Shown here: positions 44,771 to 57,286 of the stretch, piece by piece | Layout: each line of letters starts with the position of its first letter | Numbering within the stretch: the first letter of the stretch is position 1 | Assembly (NCBI GenBank): GCA_003013855.2 | Contig: PVNU02002760.1 | Coordinates: 1-64,000, forward strand | Reading direction: 5' to 3' | Source: Liriodendron chinense | Lineage: Eukaryota > Streptophyta > Magnoliopsida > Magnoliales > Magnoliaceae | Length of the DNA: 64,000 bases | Notes under the pieces: generated by a model | Databases searched by the model: none | The model's input: only the letters and a program-made list of their open reading frames with translations | What the model was told of the DNA's origin: nothing | Program-made: the position numbers and the translations under genes

Positions 44771-46131
44771 TGTTCGCTCACCTCAAGTGCAAGGCTGCGA
44801 TGTAGTAATAAATCTCGGTAAGGCTGAGGTTGATCCACAGGGAATTAGAGAACAACTTCTAAGCTATTCCAGCAACTAAGATTGCAACAATTAAGAGATT
44901 CGATGGAGAGAATTGTGTTTAAAATAGTAATTAAGGAACTAAGGCTTTCAAGGATCCACTTGTAGTAATCTCATGTCAATCCAAGCATAAAACACAACTA
45001 GATTTGAAGTTCTATCTCTCATCTAGTTGGAAGATAAAGCATTAAATTCATTCAATCCCACTCAAGTTGAACTTACAAGTTCTAGTCCCATTCAACCACA
45101 TATAGTATTCGAAATCATAGCCTTCAGAGTAACAACCATGCATATGGACTACGACATGCTCAAGGGTTACCATAATTCGAATCTAATCAAGCAAAACATG
45201 ATAATCTCAGAGAATTGCAAGGAATCCATGTTCGAAGCATATGAACTCTCATAAAACTTTTAAAAATATCAACTTTATAAGAACTAGAATATTCAAAATT
45301 CGAACTTGAAGTGAAGCTACTTGAATCAAACTGAATTAAACATGAAATTGGCTACAAGCTTCACCTCTCAGCCTTAGCTGAGAGATTCTAGCCGAGCATT
45401 GTCATACTACACTCGAACTCAATGAAAAAGACATAAAAAGCATAAAAACCCGGAGTTGGGAGGGTTGCAAATGCTCCATGACGGCTTCCTTCACTTCCCA
45501 CGAAGTTCCTCGGCTTCTATGATGCCCTAGGAGGAGACCCTAGGTGTCCTTTTATAGTGGGGAAGCTCTACTACGTCGAAATCTTATAGAATTTGAGTAA
45601 GGTAATGCACTTGCGTAGAGAATTTCGAAGTTTAAAAATAAAAACTGTTGTTTTATGCATGGCCGACCGGTCTTGATCGGTCGGACTGGCCTGGCCGACC
45701 GGTCACGACCGGTCGAACTAGTTCTGCAATGGATCCAACGCGCACAGGAAGGTTTCTGACCTGATGACCGACCGGTCTTGACTGGTCGGACCATACTGGT
45801 CCTTTGTCCAGTAAGCTTCCAGCAGGGGCAGCGGGATTGCCGACCGATCAAGACCGGTCTAACTCCCTTGGCCGACCGGTTGGACCCTTTTGTTTCCAAC
45901 TTTTTTTTCTTTCTTTCCTCTTCTCTCTCTTCTACTTGCTTTCTTCTTTCTTTGGTCCTCCTTCAATCTTCATCCAATGGCTCTAAATGGTTCCTTTTGG
46001 TCACCATTTGGGCGAAGTCGCTCTTATTCCTACAATCACAAAACAAGCATTAGATGGGCCTTTTAAACATGCAAACCATGCGTATAATGTGATGTAGTGG
46101 GTTATGTCATGTATAAATTGGAGGTTCAACA
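44771..46131 (-). mobile_element. Solo LTR E, Athila-type, TSD ATGAA
   Basis: A 1,361-bp LTR related to those of C and D (TGTT...AACA), flanked by perfect ATGAA (44766-44770 and 46132-46136). There is no internal region. It has a minus-strand TATA box near 45549-45557 and GACCGGTC palindromes at about 45662-45890. Confidence 0.93.
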
Positions 46132-47594
46132 ATGAACAGTCGGATCGAATGGATCTTAACATCTAATTATTATAAAGGTTGATCTTGACCTTAGACCCAC
46201 TTGAACATGATCTAAACCCATGATCCTTAAGATATGAGTAAGATTTGACTAGTGAATGGACCCGATTATTCACTTAAGGTTGCAAGTGGGCCATCTTGAA
46301 ACCAATATGATCTAATGTTGACCTTGATCATCAGATCATGAATTAGTTCCATCCAAACCATAGAAAATGCGTCTAAACCCTTGGATTAGTAATTCAACTA
46401 GCCATAACCGTCCATTAAGAGGCGAATTGATAAAAATGGAAGATTAAGTATATAGGAACGTAGATCTAACCGATCATATCTTAAATGAACGGTTCTAATT
46501 AAAGTTTAATGGTCGGATCGAAAGGATCTCAGGCCTAAATGAAAATAAAGCCAAAATAAATGGTTAAGATTGGTAGATCATGAACTAAATATGAAATATG
46601 ACTAAACCAACGGTATGGATCGTTAGCTTGATGATCTAATTGTCAAATCAACGGTCATAACTGTGTGTTAACGGATAATAATTGATTATATCATGAAATT
46701 AAGTATGAAGTAACCATATTCACATAACATTTAAAAAGGAACCCAATGAGAACGAAAACCAAGAACCCATCAACTAGTTACAAGGGATTGTATCCAAGGA
46801 GCTCAAGCAGAATAAAACTTTTGGGTAAGTAACACTACACCAGGATGGTATTTCCAGCATGCATTAATTATACATTTATGAATCTTATGATATAAACTGC
46901 TTATTTGATATATGCCATTATCTGAAATGTGATGTTGAAATTGAACACCAGACAACTCGAGGATAGATATACCTTAAATTCTCGGGCAGAGTTCCCAACC
47001 GGAACCTAAGTTGGTACTAATAGGGCCTCCTCCCAAGGCTGCGGCCTAGGGCTAGAGGAGTATAGTCAGCTCTAGAATAGACTACTCATCGTTGAATATG
47101 TGTTGGTAGGCCGAAAGTTGTGCGTAGCCATGGCCCTGGTGATTCTTGAGTATGGAGTTGTTTATATGATAGATGGCATATTTTGTTATTATGGTAAACA
47201 TGATATGTATTGAATCATGCAAATTATTATTACTTACTGGACTTCTAGCTCATAGTGTTGTATATGGAAACCATCCAGGAAAGGACATAGTGGAGGCGTC
47301 TCTATGAAAATGAGTTCAACAGAATAACTGGTAGAGGAGCTAGAAGAAAAATAAGAGAATTTAGTCTTTATCTTTATGAAGTTATTTATGTTTTGAGTGA
47401 TATAGTTCGGACATAGGCCTTAGGGCCATTTGATACTTTGAGATAATTAATAATGATTTATGATGATGATTAAACTTTTTATTTTAGTGGGTGAATGTAG
47501 TACGGTTTAATTTTTGGCACAATATGATAGCTAATACCTCGAACTCGATACCCGAATTAATGGAATTTGGATATCCAAGGTTGGGGTGTTACAC
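46132..47594 (+). other. Old sequence ending in a Tekay-like LTR terminus
   Basis: Noncoding. The last bases 'ggttggggtgttaca' resemble the end of element F's LTR in its own direction, so this may be the 3' end of another chromovirus LTR in plus orientation. Its left end was not found. Confidence 0.4.
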
Positions 47595-48394
47595 TAGCTA
47601 AGAGGTTTAGCCAACCATGAAGAAGGTAGAACTAAAACTCAAAACAAAAACTACTAAAAACATAAACTAGTCCTAGAAAAATTTAAAAAATGGAGCCGTA
47701 GAAGCTCCCCTTTGATCTTCTCCATCTCTAGCACGACTGAGACTCTTCTAGGATGTGTTTAGACGAGACTAGAGGTGTCCTTTTATAGCAAAAACTCCCC
47801 ACCACCTCAGAAGCTTTTGGATTTTGTGAAATACTTACACAGATTAGCGTTGGCTGATCAATTAGTTGATTTAGGGCAATCAATTGCAATTTCGAACCAA
47901 CTGTAAAAATTGTAATTTGAACATCTGTGAGCTTGGGCGATCAATCGTAAGTGATTAGCGATCAATCGCAACTCCCTTTTCTTGTTCAGCAAGTTCCAAC
48001 AAAAAAACCTGCTTGGTTAGGGGATAAGAGATCAATCACAAATGGCCTGGCGATCAATCACTAACCTGCATTTTAATCCAGCAACAATTCAACACTTCTA
48101 AGGGTTTGAGATCAATCTCAAATGACTAGCGATCAATCGCAAACCTACTAGCGATCAATCTCAAAATTTGAAACTTTTAAATTTCATCTTCTAAGCTTTG
48201 GATCTTTAATACTTGGTTTCTTCATGTCTCTTGGTTGTTGGAACTTGTTCATTTAAAGTTCTAAATCATCGAACTTAGCTTAGATTTTCACAAATCTCTC
48301 TCAATCTCCTACATACATGAAAACACACTAAAATTAGTCCTTTAAACACTTAACCATGCATAATGCGTGATGAATTGGGGTTAGAATATGCACA
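47595..48394 (-). mobile_element. Athila-type LTR fragment (-)
   Basis: Contains the leader box 'ctagctaagaggtt', a minus-strand TATA near 47781-47788, and several CGATCAATCG palindromes (47865-48170). It ends in the LTR start sequence read backward ('ggggttagaatatgcacaa') but lacks the last dozen bases. It is cut on the left by the Tekay-like end at 47594. Confidence 0.65.
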
Positions 48395-48518
48395 ATAAGC
48401 CAATCCTATTTTCAATAGGTTAAGATCACAACTATGATAATTATCAAATCCTGTCACTAGATTCAACTAATATCATAATCTGAACTTGAATCAAATCACA
48501 ATAATGTTCAAACACATA

Positions 48519-49432
48519 TGTTATGGGTAAATTCGGGCTGAACTCAAAACATGGAAAGCTTTCCACTGGGGTTCATCTTCTACACCAAGTATGGTCATGG
48601 ACCGACTATTTAGGAGAGGAAACTAAGTCAACCTCGACCCACTCGGGCTCGACATTCGGCCTTCTCGGCCTCAGCCCACTCGGGCTTGGTATTCGGCCTT
48701 CTCGGCCTCAACTCACTCTAGCTCGGTATTCAGACTTCTCGGCCTCAGCTCACTCGGGCTCGACATTCGGCCTTCTCAGGCCTCGGCCCACTTAGGCTCG
48801 GTATTCGCCCTTCTCGGCCTCAGCCCACTTGAGCTCGACATTCGGCCTTCTCAGGCCTCGGCCCACTCGGGCTCGGTATTCGGCCTACTCTGCCTCAGCC
48901 CACTCGGGCTCAGCATACGGCCTTCTCAGCCTCGGCCCACTCGGGCTCAGCATTCGGCCCTCTCAATCTCGGCCCACTTCGGCTCAACATTTGGCCCTCA
49001 GCTTGGCAAGAGGCTTGGCCTCATCCGCCTTGGTTTATCCCTCTTGATAAGATAAGGATAAGGCTTATCCCACTGATCCAGATAGGATAAGGATAAGGCT
49101 TATCCCACTGATCTAGATAAGATAAGGATTATCCCAACAAATTTGGAATCCACTTAAATCTCTTCAATAATTATCTTATAAAGGGGCCCTCCGCACTCTC
49201 TCCAAGTATGCAATCCACCGCCATATAACCTCCAACAACCTTTTCTTTCAGTATCCTGTGCTGACTTTGCCATCGGAGGGCCGTAAGCCTGGCCAACCGG
49301 CGGCGGTCCTAACCTTTGTCGGTGGTTGCAGGTCCCTCAATCTACACCATTCATCTCGGAGTGGAAATCAGACGACGAAGAATCAAATTTGGTCCCTGAC
49401 CAACATTTGTTAGCCAATTTTTTGCGTTAACA
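48519..49432 (+). mobile_element. Solo LTR K, TSD ACATA
   Basis: 914 bp, TGTTATGGG...GCGTTAACA, flanked by perfect ACATA (48514-48518 and 49433-49437). Orientation is plus because the TATA box (TATAAAG, 49177-49183) is followed by CT-rich sequence, a 'gccatcggagggcc' box and a 'gttgcaggt' segment. A related box read on the minus strand is in the LTR at 63631, so both belong to one group that I cannot assign to a lineage. Confidence 0.9.
48630..48995 (+). repeat. ~39-bp tandem array in LTR K
   Basis: About nine units of the type 'cccactcgggctcg' plus 'attcggccttctc' and 'ggcctc'. Because 39 is a multiple of three, long open frames arise by chance. It is followed at 49045-49135 by two and a half copies of a GATAAGGATAAGGC-type repeat, whose GATAAG matches the plant I-box core. 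Confidence 0.9.
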
Positions 49433-50404
49433 ACATATCTTAAAAATTTTCAAAAGATAGAACTTTGGTTTGAATAGTTCCCACATTAAGCACCAAACTC
49501 TAGAGCATAAAGAATCTAATTACTTTAATTATATAGGTCTAGAGCAAGCAAAACAATTAAGATTTTAAGTTTTAATCTTCTAAGCATCACATATATAAAA
49601 TTGGAGCCATCAAGAGATTAAAGAATAACTAAAACTTAAAACTTCATTCAAAAACTGTAAATCTAAAATTTAAACTTAAAAACAAATTAAAACATCAAAG
49701 ATAACCACAAGCTTCACCTCTTAGCTCTAGCTAAGAGGTTTAGCAACCATGGAGATGATTAAACTAACAACTATGGAGATGATTAAACTAGAATAAAACA
49801 GAAAAATTAAGCAAAACATGAAGAAACTAGAGAAACCCTAGGTAGAAGGAGTTGTTGATCTCCCAATTCGTGATTCTCTACCTCCTACTACTGTAAAACT
49901 CTTCTAGGATGAGTTTAGATGGATGTAGAGGTGTCCTTTTATAGCAATCATGCACCCCCAGCTTGGAAAGTTCTAGAACTGCGTAAGAATTTACGTAGTT
50001 GAGTCGGTGGCCGACCAGTCATGCATGGTCCAGCAACTAACAAAACAAAATTTCAAAACTCTCCGTGCGTGGCCGACCGATCATGATCGGTCGAACCTGT
50101 CTGTGCATAGTCCAGTAAGGTCTGGCTCCCATCTGACTATCTGGCCGACCGGTCGGACCCCATTGATTTCATGTTTTCTTTCTCCTTTCTTCTCCTTTCT
50201 CCTTGCTTTTTCCCTCCATCTCTTGGTCTTCTTTCCTTTGATATTCAATGATGTTAAAAAGGTGTCTCTGATCACCAAATTAATGAAGTCTCTCTCTCGC
50301 TCCTACAATCATAAAAACATACATTTGATAAGTCCTTAAACATAGAAATCATGCATAGTGAGTGATGTATTGGGGTTAGAATATGCACAATTCAGGGCTC
50401 AACA

Positions 50405-51534
50405 CACCCTCTAACCAGCATTTTGCTAGTCCCAAGCAAAACATGCATGAAACAAATCCAACTTTTCAAAACCTAACTTTCCCTTAAAAACTATACTTCT
50501 ATAAACTTTTAGATATACAAGTACAAAATTTAAAGAAAATTAATGATAAAAGTTGAAATCTTAAACTCCTTAAACATAATAAGTGCTTCACATAAAATCT
50601 CCACCGATTGATTGATAAATAAAATAATCTAAACAAGTATAATCTAATGTGCATGGTGAATGTTCATCTCGTGGATTTCCAAGCTTACCTTCTTTATAGA
50701 TCAATGAAATTAAAGATCTAACAGTGTACAAGAACAAGCCTATGAAAAGAATTTGTCATACCATTCCTTTGACAGCTTTTACACTACTTCCCATTTCCAG
50801 GTTAGGGTGGACCTTCCCCTAGTTGGTGATAGGTAGCCCTTTTCGAAATTCAACATATTTTCAAAATAAATCTCTTTTTCTTTTTTTTCTTTTTATTATA
50901 ATCAATGAGATATGATTTTTAAAAATTCATATCTGAAACATTCTTTTCTTATTTTCTAAACGCGATGGATAAATTTCCCCGGCTTGGTTCCTCAATACTT
51001 TAAATCCTAGTCTAGCCGATCTACAAATCTAATAATCCCTTCAATCATGAGAATCGTGTAATGTGAACTAGACTCAAAGTGTTCAAAATTTCTATTAAAC
51101 AAATCAATAGGGGAATTCATATAGAAAACTATTATATCTAAGATAATTCAAGGATTTTAAAATCAAATCCCTTCATCTTTTTTCCTTTTATACTCGTATC
51201 ATCTCAAGTGTATAGAAATAAAGTTTTTCTAGAGAGTTTTAAAATTTTAGAAAATAAAAAAAATTTCCTACATAATTGCTCGAAATATTACAAAACACTA
51301 GTAGATTCATCTAAGAGAATCTCACCCCCAACCAAATCTTACATTGTCCTCAATGTAACAAGATTTGCAATAGGTAATGACATGAGAGCAATGAAATAAA
51401 TAAAGGAGAGTGAGAACGAGAGTACCTGAGAGAGCAAAAACTGAAAATCTACCTCTATCTAAGAAACCTATTGAAAATAAATAAATTAAAAGCAAAAACA
51501 TCCTAATCCTAAGATACTCTATACCTCCGTCAGA
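50405..51534 (-). other. Polypurine tract and 3' noncoding block of element B
   Basis: The G-rich primer motif, here broken by substitutions, is followed by the noncoding block shared with A, C and D (core about 50590-50850). Confidence 0.6.
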
Positions 51535-52500
51535 CTAGGAGATGAAATATGCTGGTACACAAAATCTTTCAGAGGTATAGACATACCTTTTGAAGGAAAG
51601 TTCTCAAAGAACATCTTTAAACGCTGACCATTTGTTTTAAATATGTTGTCATTCCTTAGATTTAAAAACTTAATAGTCCCATATGGATAAACAGTTTTGA
51701 CAATGAAGGGACCGGTTCATCGAGATCTTCATTTGTTTAAAAATAAATGTAACCGAGAATTATACAAAAGGAGCTTTTGATTGATCGTGAAATTCTTACG
51801 AAGGATGTTCTTATCATGGAACACATTCATCTTGTCTTTGTAAATTCTCAAGTTCTCATATGCCTCGTTCCGGAGTTCTGCAAGTTCATTTAATTGAAGT
51901 TTGCGCAGCGAGCTTACTTTGTCAGAATCAAAATTCATTTTCTTTATCGCCTAATATGACTTATGTTTCAACTCCACTGGCAAGTGACAAACCTTCCCAT
52001 AGACGAGTCTATAAGGTGACATTCCAATGGGAATATTGAAAGCTGTATGATAAGCCCAGAACACATTAGTAAGTCAGAGTGACCAATCCTTGCGATTGGG
52101 GTTTACTATTTTTCTAAGATATGTTTGATTTCCCGATTGGATATCTCAACTTGCCCACTTATTTGTGGGTGATAAGGTGTGCACACTTTATGAGTAACAC
52201 CATATTTTTCATTAATGCTTCAAATGGTCTACTACAAAAGTGAGACCCTCTATCACTAATAATGACTTGAGGCGTTCCAAACCAAGAAACGATGTTTTCT
52301 TTTAGGAATCGAATGACTGTTTATAGTCATTGTTCCGACACGAAATCACTTCAACCCATTTGGAAACATAATCAACAACAAGTAATATGTATAAATTTTC
52401 AAAAGATGGGGGGAATGGGCCCATAAAATTGATGCCCCAACAATCAAATATTTCAATGGGTAAGATGAGATTGAGTGGCATCATATTTCGAAGGGATATT
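51535..52500 (-). pseudogene. Integrase, C-terminal part (element B)
   Basis: Readable pieces are FDCWGINFMGPFPPSF (first catalytic Asp), VVDYVSKWVEVISC, RKLQLNELAELRNEAYEN and LLLYNSRLHLF, in shifting frames. The piece running up to 52500 is cut there by the insertion of element A and resumes at 60303. Confidence 0.85.
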
Positions 52501-54082
52501 TGTTGAGCTCTTAATTGTGCATATTCTAACCCCAATTCATCACTCATTATGCACGGTTTACATGTTTAAAGGACTACTCTAATGCATGATTTGTGATTGT
52601 AGGAACAAGATGGAGATTTCACTGATTTAAGGCTAAATAGAGCACTTTATATACATTGAAGATCACAGAACCAAGTGCAAAAGGATGGAAGGAAGAAGCA
52701 AAGGAGAAAAGAAAAGAAAGTAGAAGAATGTACTGAAGACTGGTCGTACGACCGGTCGTTCAAAGCCCAAGACCGGTCGTCCGACCGGTCTGACTACACA
52801 ACTGAAGATGCCACATTGTAAAACCTCATTGGACCAATTGAGACCGGTCGTGCATCACTCAGACCGGTGGTGCGTTTAACAGGAAAATACAAAATACTCT
52901 GGACAGTTTTGGCGGTCATACGACCGGTCGTCCACAGACTCAGACCGGTCGTGCAACTGGTCGTTAGTGCAACAACGTGTGCGGGAAGCTCCGATTTTCT
53001 CTGCGCAATTGCGTAATTCCTTGTTAAATCTGGAATGTTCCGCACCAATTTATAAAAGGGACTTCTCCTCTTCATACCAGGGCATGCTAGGACATGGGGA
53101 TTGCTTAGGAGACGGATTCTACTTTAAGTTTTCTTAGTTTTCTTCCTGTTTTAGTAGTTTTTATGTTTTTGAGGCTTCTAGTTCAAGGATGTTAGAGATG
53201 AACTAAAACCTCTTAGTTAGGGCTAAGAGGTGAAGCTTTTGATTTGTTTTTTATGGATTGATGCAACCTAGGTTTCATTTTTATGATTTAATTGATGAAT
53301 TTTAGTTAATGTGAGTTTGAATCAAGTACTAGTTTGGTTTTTACTTTGATCTCTTGATAACTCCGGGCTCATGTGATTCTAAGTGATCCTAACTTAGTAA
53401 TTTAGCTTCTGAGCATTGTTTATGCTTGTATAGTTCATTAATCTATCATCGACTCCGGGCATGGTAGACCCTTTGATTGCCTTGTGTACAATGGCCTGAT
53501 TTTCATGTGGGAACTCACTCAACTAAAGTTCTTATCTTTTGTAGTAATCTAAAATAACTGTTTGTTGATTGATTTTGATTTAATTAGATTTCTAATCATT
53601 AGTTGTAATCAAGTCTAGTGATAGGATTCGATGAAAGCTATGGTTGTGAATCTCAACTAGATTGGAAAGAGGCTTGGCCTACACAATTGAGTGTGTCCAG
53701 GGCCTGAGTATTATTGTGGGAATCAAATCAATGAATAAGCACTTGTTTTGGACAATTGCTGGTTAAACTGCTCTATATTCCGATCAGATAGAGATATGAA
53801 TTCAATTCCGATTGAGTTATGAGAGACCTAGTTGTGTTGATGCATTGAAACTTATCAAAAGTGGATCCTTCGCACTCTAGTGCCTTTTTAGATTGATATT
53901 ACCTTACACATTCACTATTTAAACCCAAATCACTATTTTCTAGCTTTAGTTCTTAATAGGATCTTAATTACTAATTGTTTTAGACAAAATCTGAGAATAC
54001 CCATTCATAAATCTCTGTGGGAACGATACTCGGTCTTTCCGAATTATTACTATTTCGCAACCCTACACTTGGGGAGTGAACA
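52501..54082 (+). repeat. Element A 5' LTR
   Basis: 1,582 bp, TGTTGAGCTC...GTGAACA. GACCGGTC palindromes lie at about 52738-52975 and TATAAAAG at 53051-53058. Confidence 0.95.
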
Positions 54083-54088
54083 AGTTTT

Positions 54089-54107
54089 TGGCGCCGCTGC
54101 CGGGGAT
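54089..54107 (+). other. Primer-binding site, tRNA-Asp (element A)
   Basis: TGGCGCCGCTGCCGGGGAT, six bases after the 5' LTR, with one mismatch to the tRNA-Asp 3' end. Identical to the PBS of C. Confidence 0.95.
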
Positions 54108-54718
54108 TTCTATGCGGTATTTTTTTAGAATTTTCTGAAATAACTTTTAGTTGAGATTGTGTTAAGATAGGTTTAGGATTTGTTTTGCTTTCTAGGGTAG
54201 TTTTTTTTTCTAAATACTAACTTACTTTGTTTTGATTTTTACAGGATTCTAACATAGGTCTAATTCAGGGATTTTTAGGAAGTTGAAGAAGAAATAGGCA
54301 TCTGAAGTCATAAATCAGGTTTTATCATTCTAACCTTACTCTTCTTCTTCTCCTACACTCATTCCTACCATATTCATCTCTTGTAGAGTGGGTGGAGACT
54401 CCTCTTGGATCTCTGATAGGTTGGCTTTGTGCCGTCTTGATTCCTATTGGTCGGCACTGCCGTCTTGGATCACCTTGTGCTCAGAGATTTCTTGTCTCAA
54501 ACCTATTCCTCTTTCTTCTTTTTCTGCACTTTTCTCAAAAGATTCAAAGAGTGGGTGGGGAATTCTCTGAACACCTATTGACCAGGAGAAATCGGTCTCT
54601 ATCCTTACTTCTGGCTTAGCCATTGCAAGACACCTTGTGCTTCGGACTTAGAGAAGAGTAAAGAAAGGAAGGAAGAATTCTTTTTCCTTTTTGTTTCATT
54701 CTTTTTTTTTTTTTTTGC
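54108..54718 (+). other. Leader of element A
   Basis: Untranslated region from PBS to the first gag ATG; no domain. Confidence 0.6.
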
Positions 54719-56560
54719 ATGCCACATTGGGCTCGGGATTCTAATAACCGACTCAATCGTAATGGAGTAATTGTTGAAGGGATTGATAGAGAGCCTCGTG
54801 CTAGAAAACGTCAAAATTTTCTTGAAATTACTAGAGAGATGGCTGAAAATCAACCAAATCAAGGGGCTAATCAACATCAAAATCAAGCCCCAAACCTTAC
54901 TGAATTGGATGAGAATGAAGTGGGGGATGTACCTCAACCTAGAACTTTACGTGACTATTTACAACCAGCTAGGACGAGTACTCCCTCTTGTATAATTTTC
55001 CCTCACAATGTGGGAAATATTGATTTTAAACCGGGGTTGATCTAACTTCTTCCTAGATTCCATGGACTCGACTCTGAAAGCGCTTATTTACATATTAAGG
55101 AATTTGAAGAGGTTATTGCCACAATAAACTATGACAATGTAACCAAGGATACTATAAAACTCAAATTATTCCCTTTTTCCTTAAAAGAGAAGGCCAAATC
55201 ATGGCTACATTCCTTAAGGCCAAGGTTTATTGGGACATGGGCTGAGATGACTAGGGAATTTCTAAAAAAATTCTTCCCTACTCATCGAACCAATGCACTA
55301 AGAAGGGTCATAATGAACTTCACCCAAAAAGAAGAAGAAACCTTTTTCCAATGTTGGGAAAGGTATAATGAGTTATTAAACGCATGCCCACATCATGGCT
55401 ATGAACGGTGGAGGTTGATTAGTTTCTTCTATGATGGATTAAACTCAACCATGCGCCAATTTGTGGAGATGATGTGCAATGGGGAGTTCATGAACAAGGA
55501 AACGGAGGAAGCTTGGGATTATTTTGACATGTTGGCTGAAAACACACAAGCATGGGATACATCTAAGCCAACAATTTCAAAACAACCCCAAGCCAAGGTA
55601 AAGGGACAAATTTATGTTTTAAATGAGCAAGATGATCTAGGTTCTAGAGTGGCTAAACTCACACGAAAAGTCGAGGAGATGGAACGAAAGAAAGTGGACA
55701 CAACCCAACAAAGGGGGGCTATTGAAACTATTTGTGGTATTTGTGCTTCCAATGTGCATCAAACGCCGGATTGTCCAACAATCTATGCGTTTCGAGAACT
55801 TTTATTTGAACAATCGAATGCTTTGAATAGTTATCAATGACCTTTTAGTACTCAAAATTCAAATACGAACAATTTTAGTTGGAGAAACAACCCTAACTTT
55901 AATTGGGCGAATGAAAACACGGTTAATCAAAATAATCCTCAAAGGGGGCCCCCAATGCAAATTCCCATGGCCCCACCTCAAATGGCTATAGAGGATACTT
56001 TGAAAGCATTCATGGAAGGTCAAGCTCAAATAAATCAATCCAACCATACAATAATGCTTGAGCTTAAAAATTCGATGGAGGAAATCAAGACTCGCTTAAA
56101 CGCAACGGAAGGGATTCTTCCAGCCCAACCCATACCAAATCCAAAACCACAATGCGAAATAAGCGTGCCTAGTTCTTCTAACCAACACATGGAACATGCT
56201 AATGCCATCACCACTCTTAGAAGTGGTAAAATTATTAAAAAATCTGATCCGGTGAAGGTTTCAACGCCTAATGATCCGGTATCTTCCAAAGAGGATGATG
56301 GACCTAGCACCACCATGAATGAAAAAGAGCCATTGAAAGAATATAGGCTCGTTGCTCCATTCCCCCAACACTTGATTTCAGCCAAACCTCAAGATAAATA
56401 TTTTTTGGAGGTTTTCAAGCAAGTCAAAATCAACATCCCATTGTTGGATGCCATTAAACAAATACCGTCATATGCTAAATTTTTAAAAGACCTTTGCACA
56501 GTTAAAAGAAAAATACATGTGCAAAAGAAGGCATTTTTTACAGAGAATGTAAGTGCCATT
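54719..56560 (+). pseudogene. Gag (element A)
   Basis: Starts MPHWARDSNNR at 54719. The Gag domain is readable (LKEKAKSWLHSLRP, FFQCWERYNELLNACPHHG, about 55180-55410), then the zinc knuckle CGICASNVHQTPDC (CX2CX4HX4C, about 55732-55775) and a C-terminal region shared with C and D (PLLDAIKQIPSYAKFLKDLC, about 56440-56500). Two stops interrupt it, TAA at 55043-55045 and TGA at 55838-55840; both are single transitions from Gln or Arg codons present in relatives. No frameshift is found. Confidence 0.9.
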
Positions 56561-57286
56561 ATCAACCACGGGATGCCTAAGAAATACAAAGACCCCGGTT
56601 GTCCAACAATATCATGTGTGATTGGAGAATGCCGGGTGAAACATGCTCTACTTGATCTAGTGGCAAGTGTAAACTTAATTCCCTTTTCGGTCTATGAACA
56701 ATTGGGTTTAGGTGAATTAAAACCCACCAAAACCATATTACAACTTGCTGACCGATCGATTTGTATTCCGAGAGGGGTGATTGAGGACGTCCTTGTCCAA
56801 GTTGACAAAGTCTACTACCCGGTGGACTTTATTGTCTTGGACACATGACCCATGGTTAATATTGGCCCCCAAATTCCTGTCATACTTGGCCGCCCATTCC
56901 TAGTTACATCAAACGCTATCATAAATTGTAGGAGTGGGGTCATACAAATGTCTTTTGGGAATATGACGATTGAGTTGAATACTTTCAATATTGACAACCA
57001 ACAAGAGGATGAGGATGAGGAGGTCCACGAAATAAACATGATCAATTCTATTGTGAAAAATGAGTCCCTCTCACCTTTTTACTCCTGTCACTTAGATGAA
57101 GATATGACTTACTCCCTTGATGAGAACGATGATATGATAAGGGATATGGTCACACTTTTCGAGTCGGTATCGGCATATAACGTTAGCCGAGAGAAGGATG
57201 TGGAAACAATACCTTTTTGTACTGAAAAATCAATTCATATTTCCACACCTTTGTGGATCATGCACACTGAACTCCACCAACCTTAG
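56561..57286 (+). pseudogene. Protease and acidic linker (element A)
   Basis: In frame with gag. The active-site segment reads LLDLVASVNLI; the Gly of the conserved DLGAS is Val (codon 56660-56662), so the enzyme is probably inactive. A TGA at 56846-56848 and a TAG at 57284-57286 interrupt the frame. VILGRPFLVTSNAIINC is retained. The acidic linker with MTYSLDENDDMIRDMV aligns with the D linker before its tail. Confidence 0.85.

Larger units (their letters stand above)
48395..50404 (-). repeat. Element B 3' LTR, truncated and interrupted
   Basis: The right end 'gggctcaaca' (50404) abuts the polypurine tract of B. The LTR contains a minus-strand TATA box near 49938-49945, GACCGGTC-like repeats (about 50008-50155) and the leader box near 49710-49742. 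The far end is missing; at 48394/48395 it is fused to another LTR fragment. Solo LTR K interrupts it. Confidence 0.65.

Noticed and set aside
48523..49047. Open frames with a repeated 13-residue unit
   Set aside because: They arise because the 39-bp U3 repeat is a multiple of three; they lie upstream of the TATA box in a solo LTR.
53089..53300. Possible tRNA or small RNA gene near repeated leader boxes
   Set aside because: No cloverleaf or A/B boxes; the segment is simply LTR leader present in both A LTRs.
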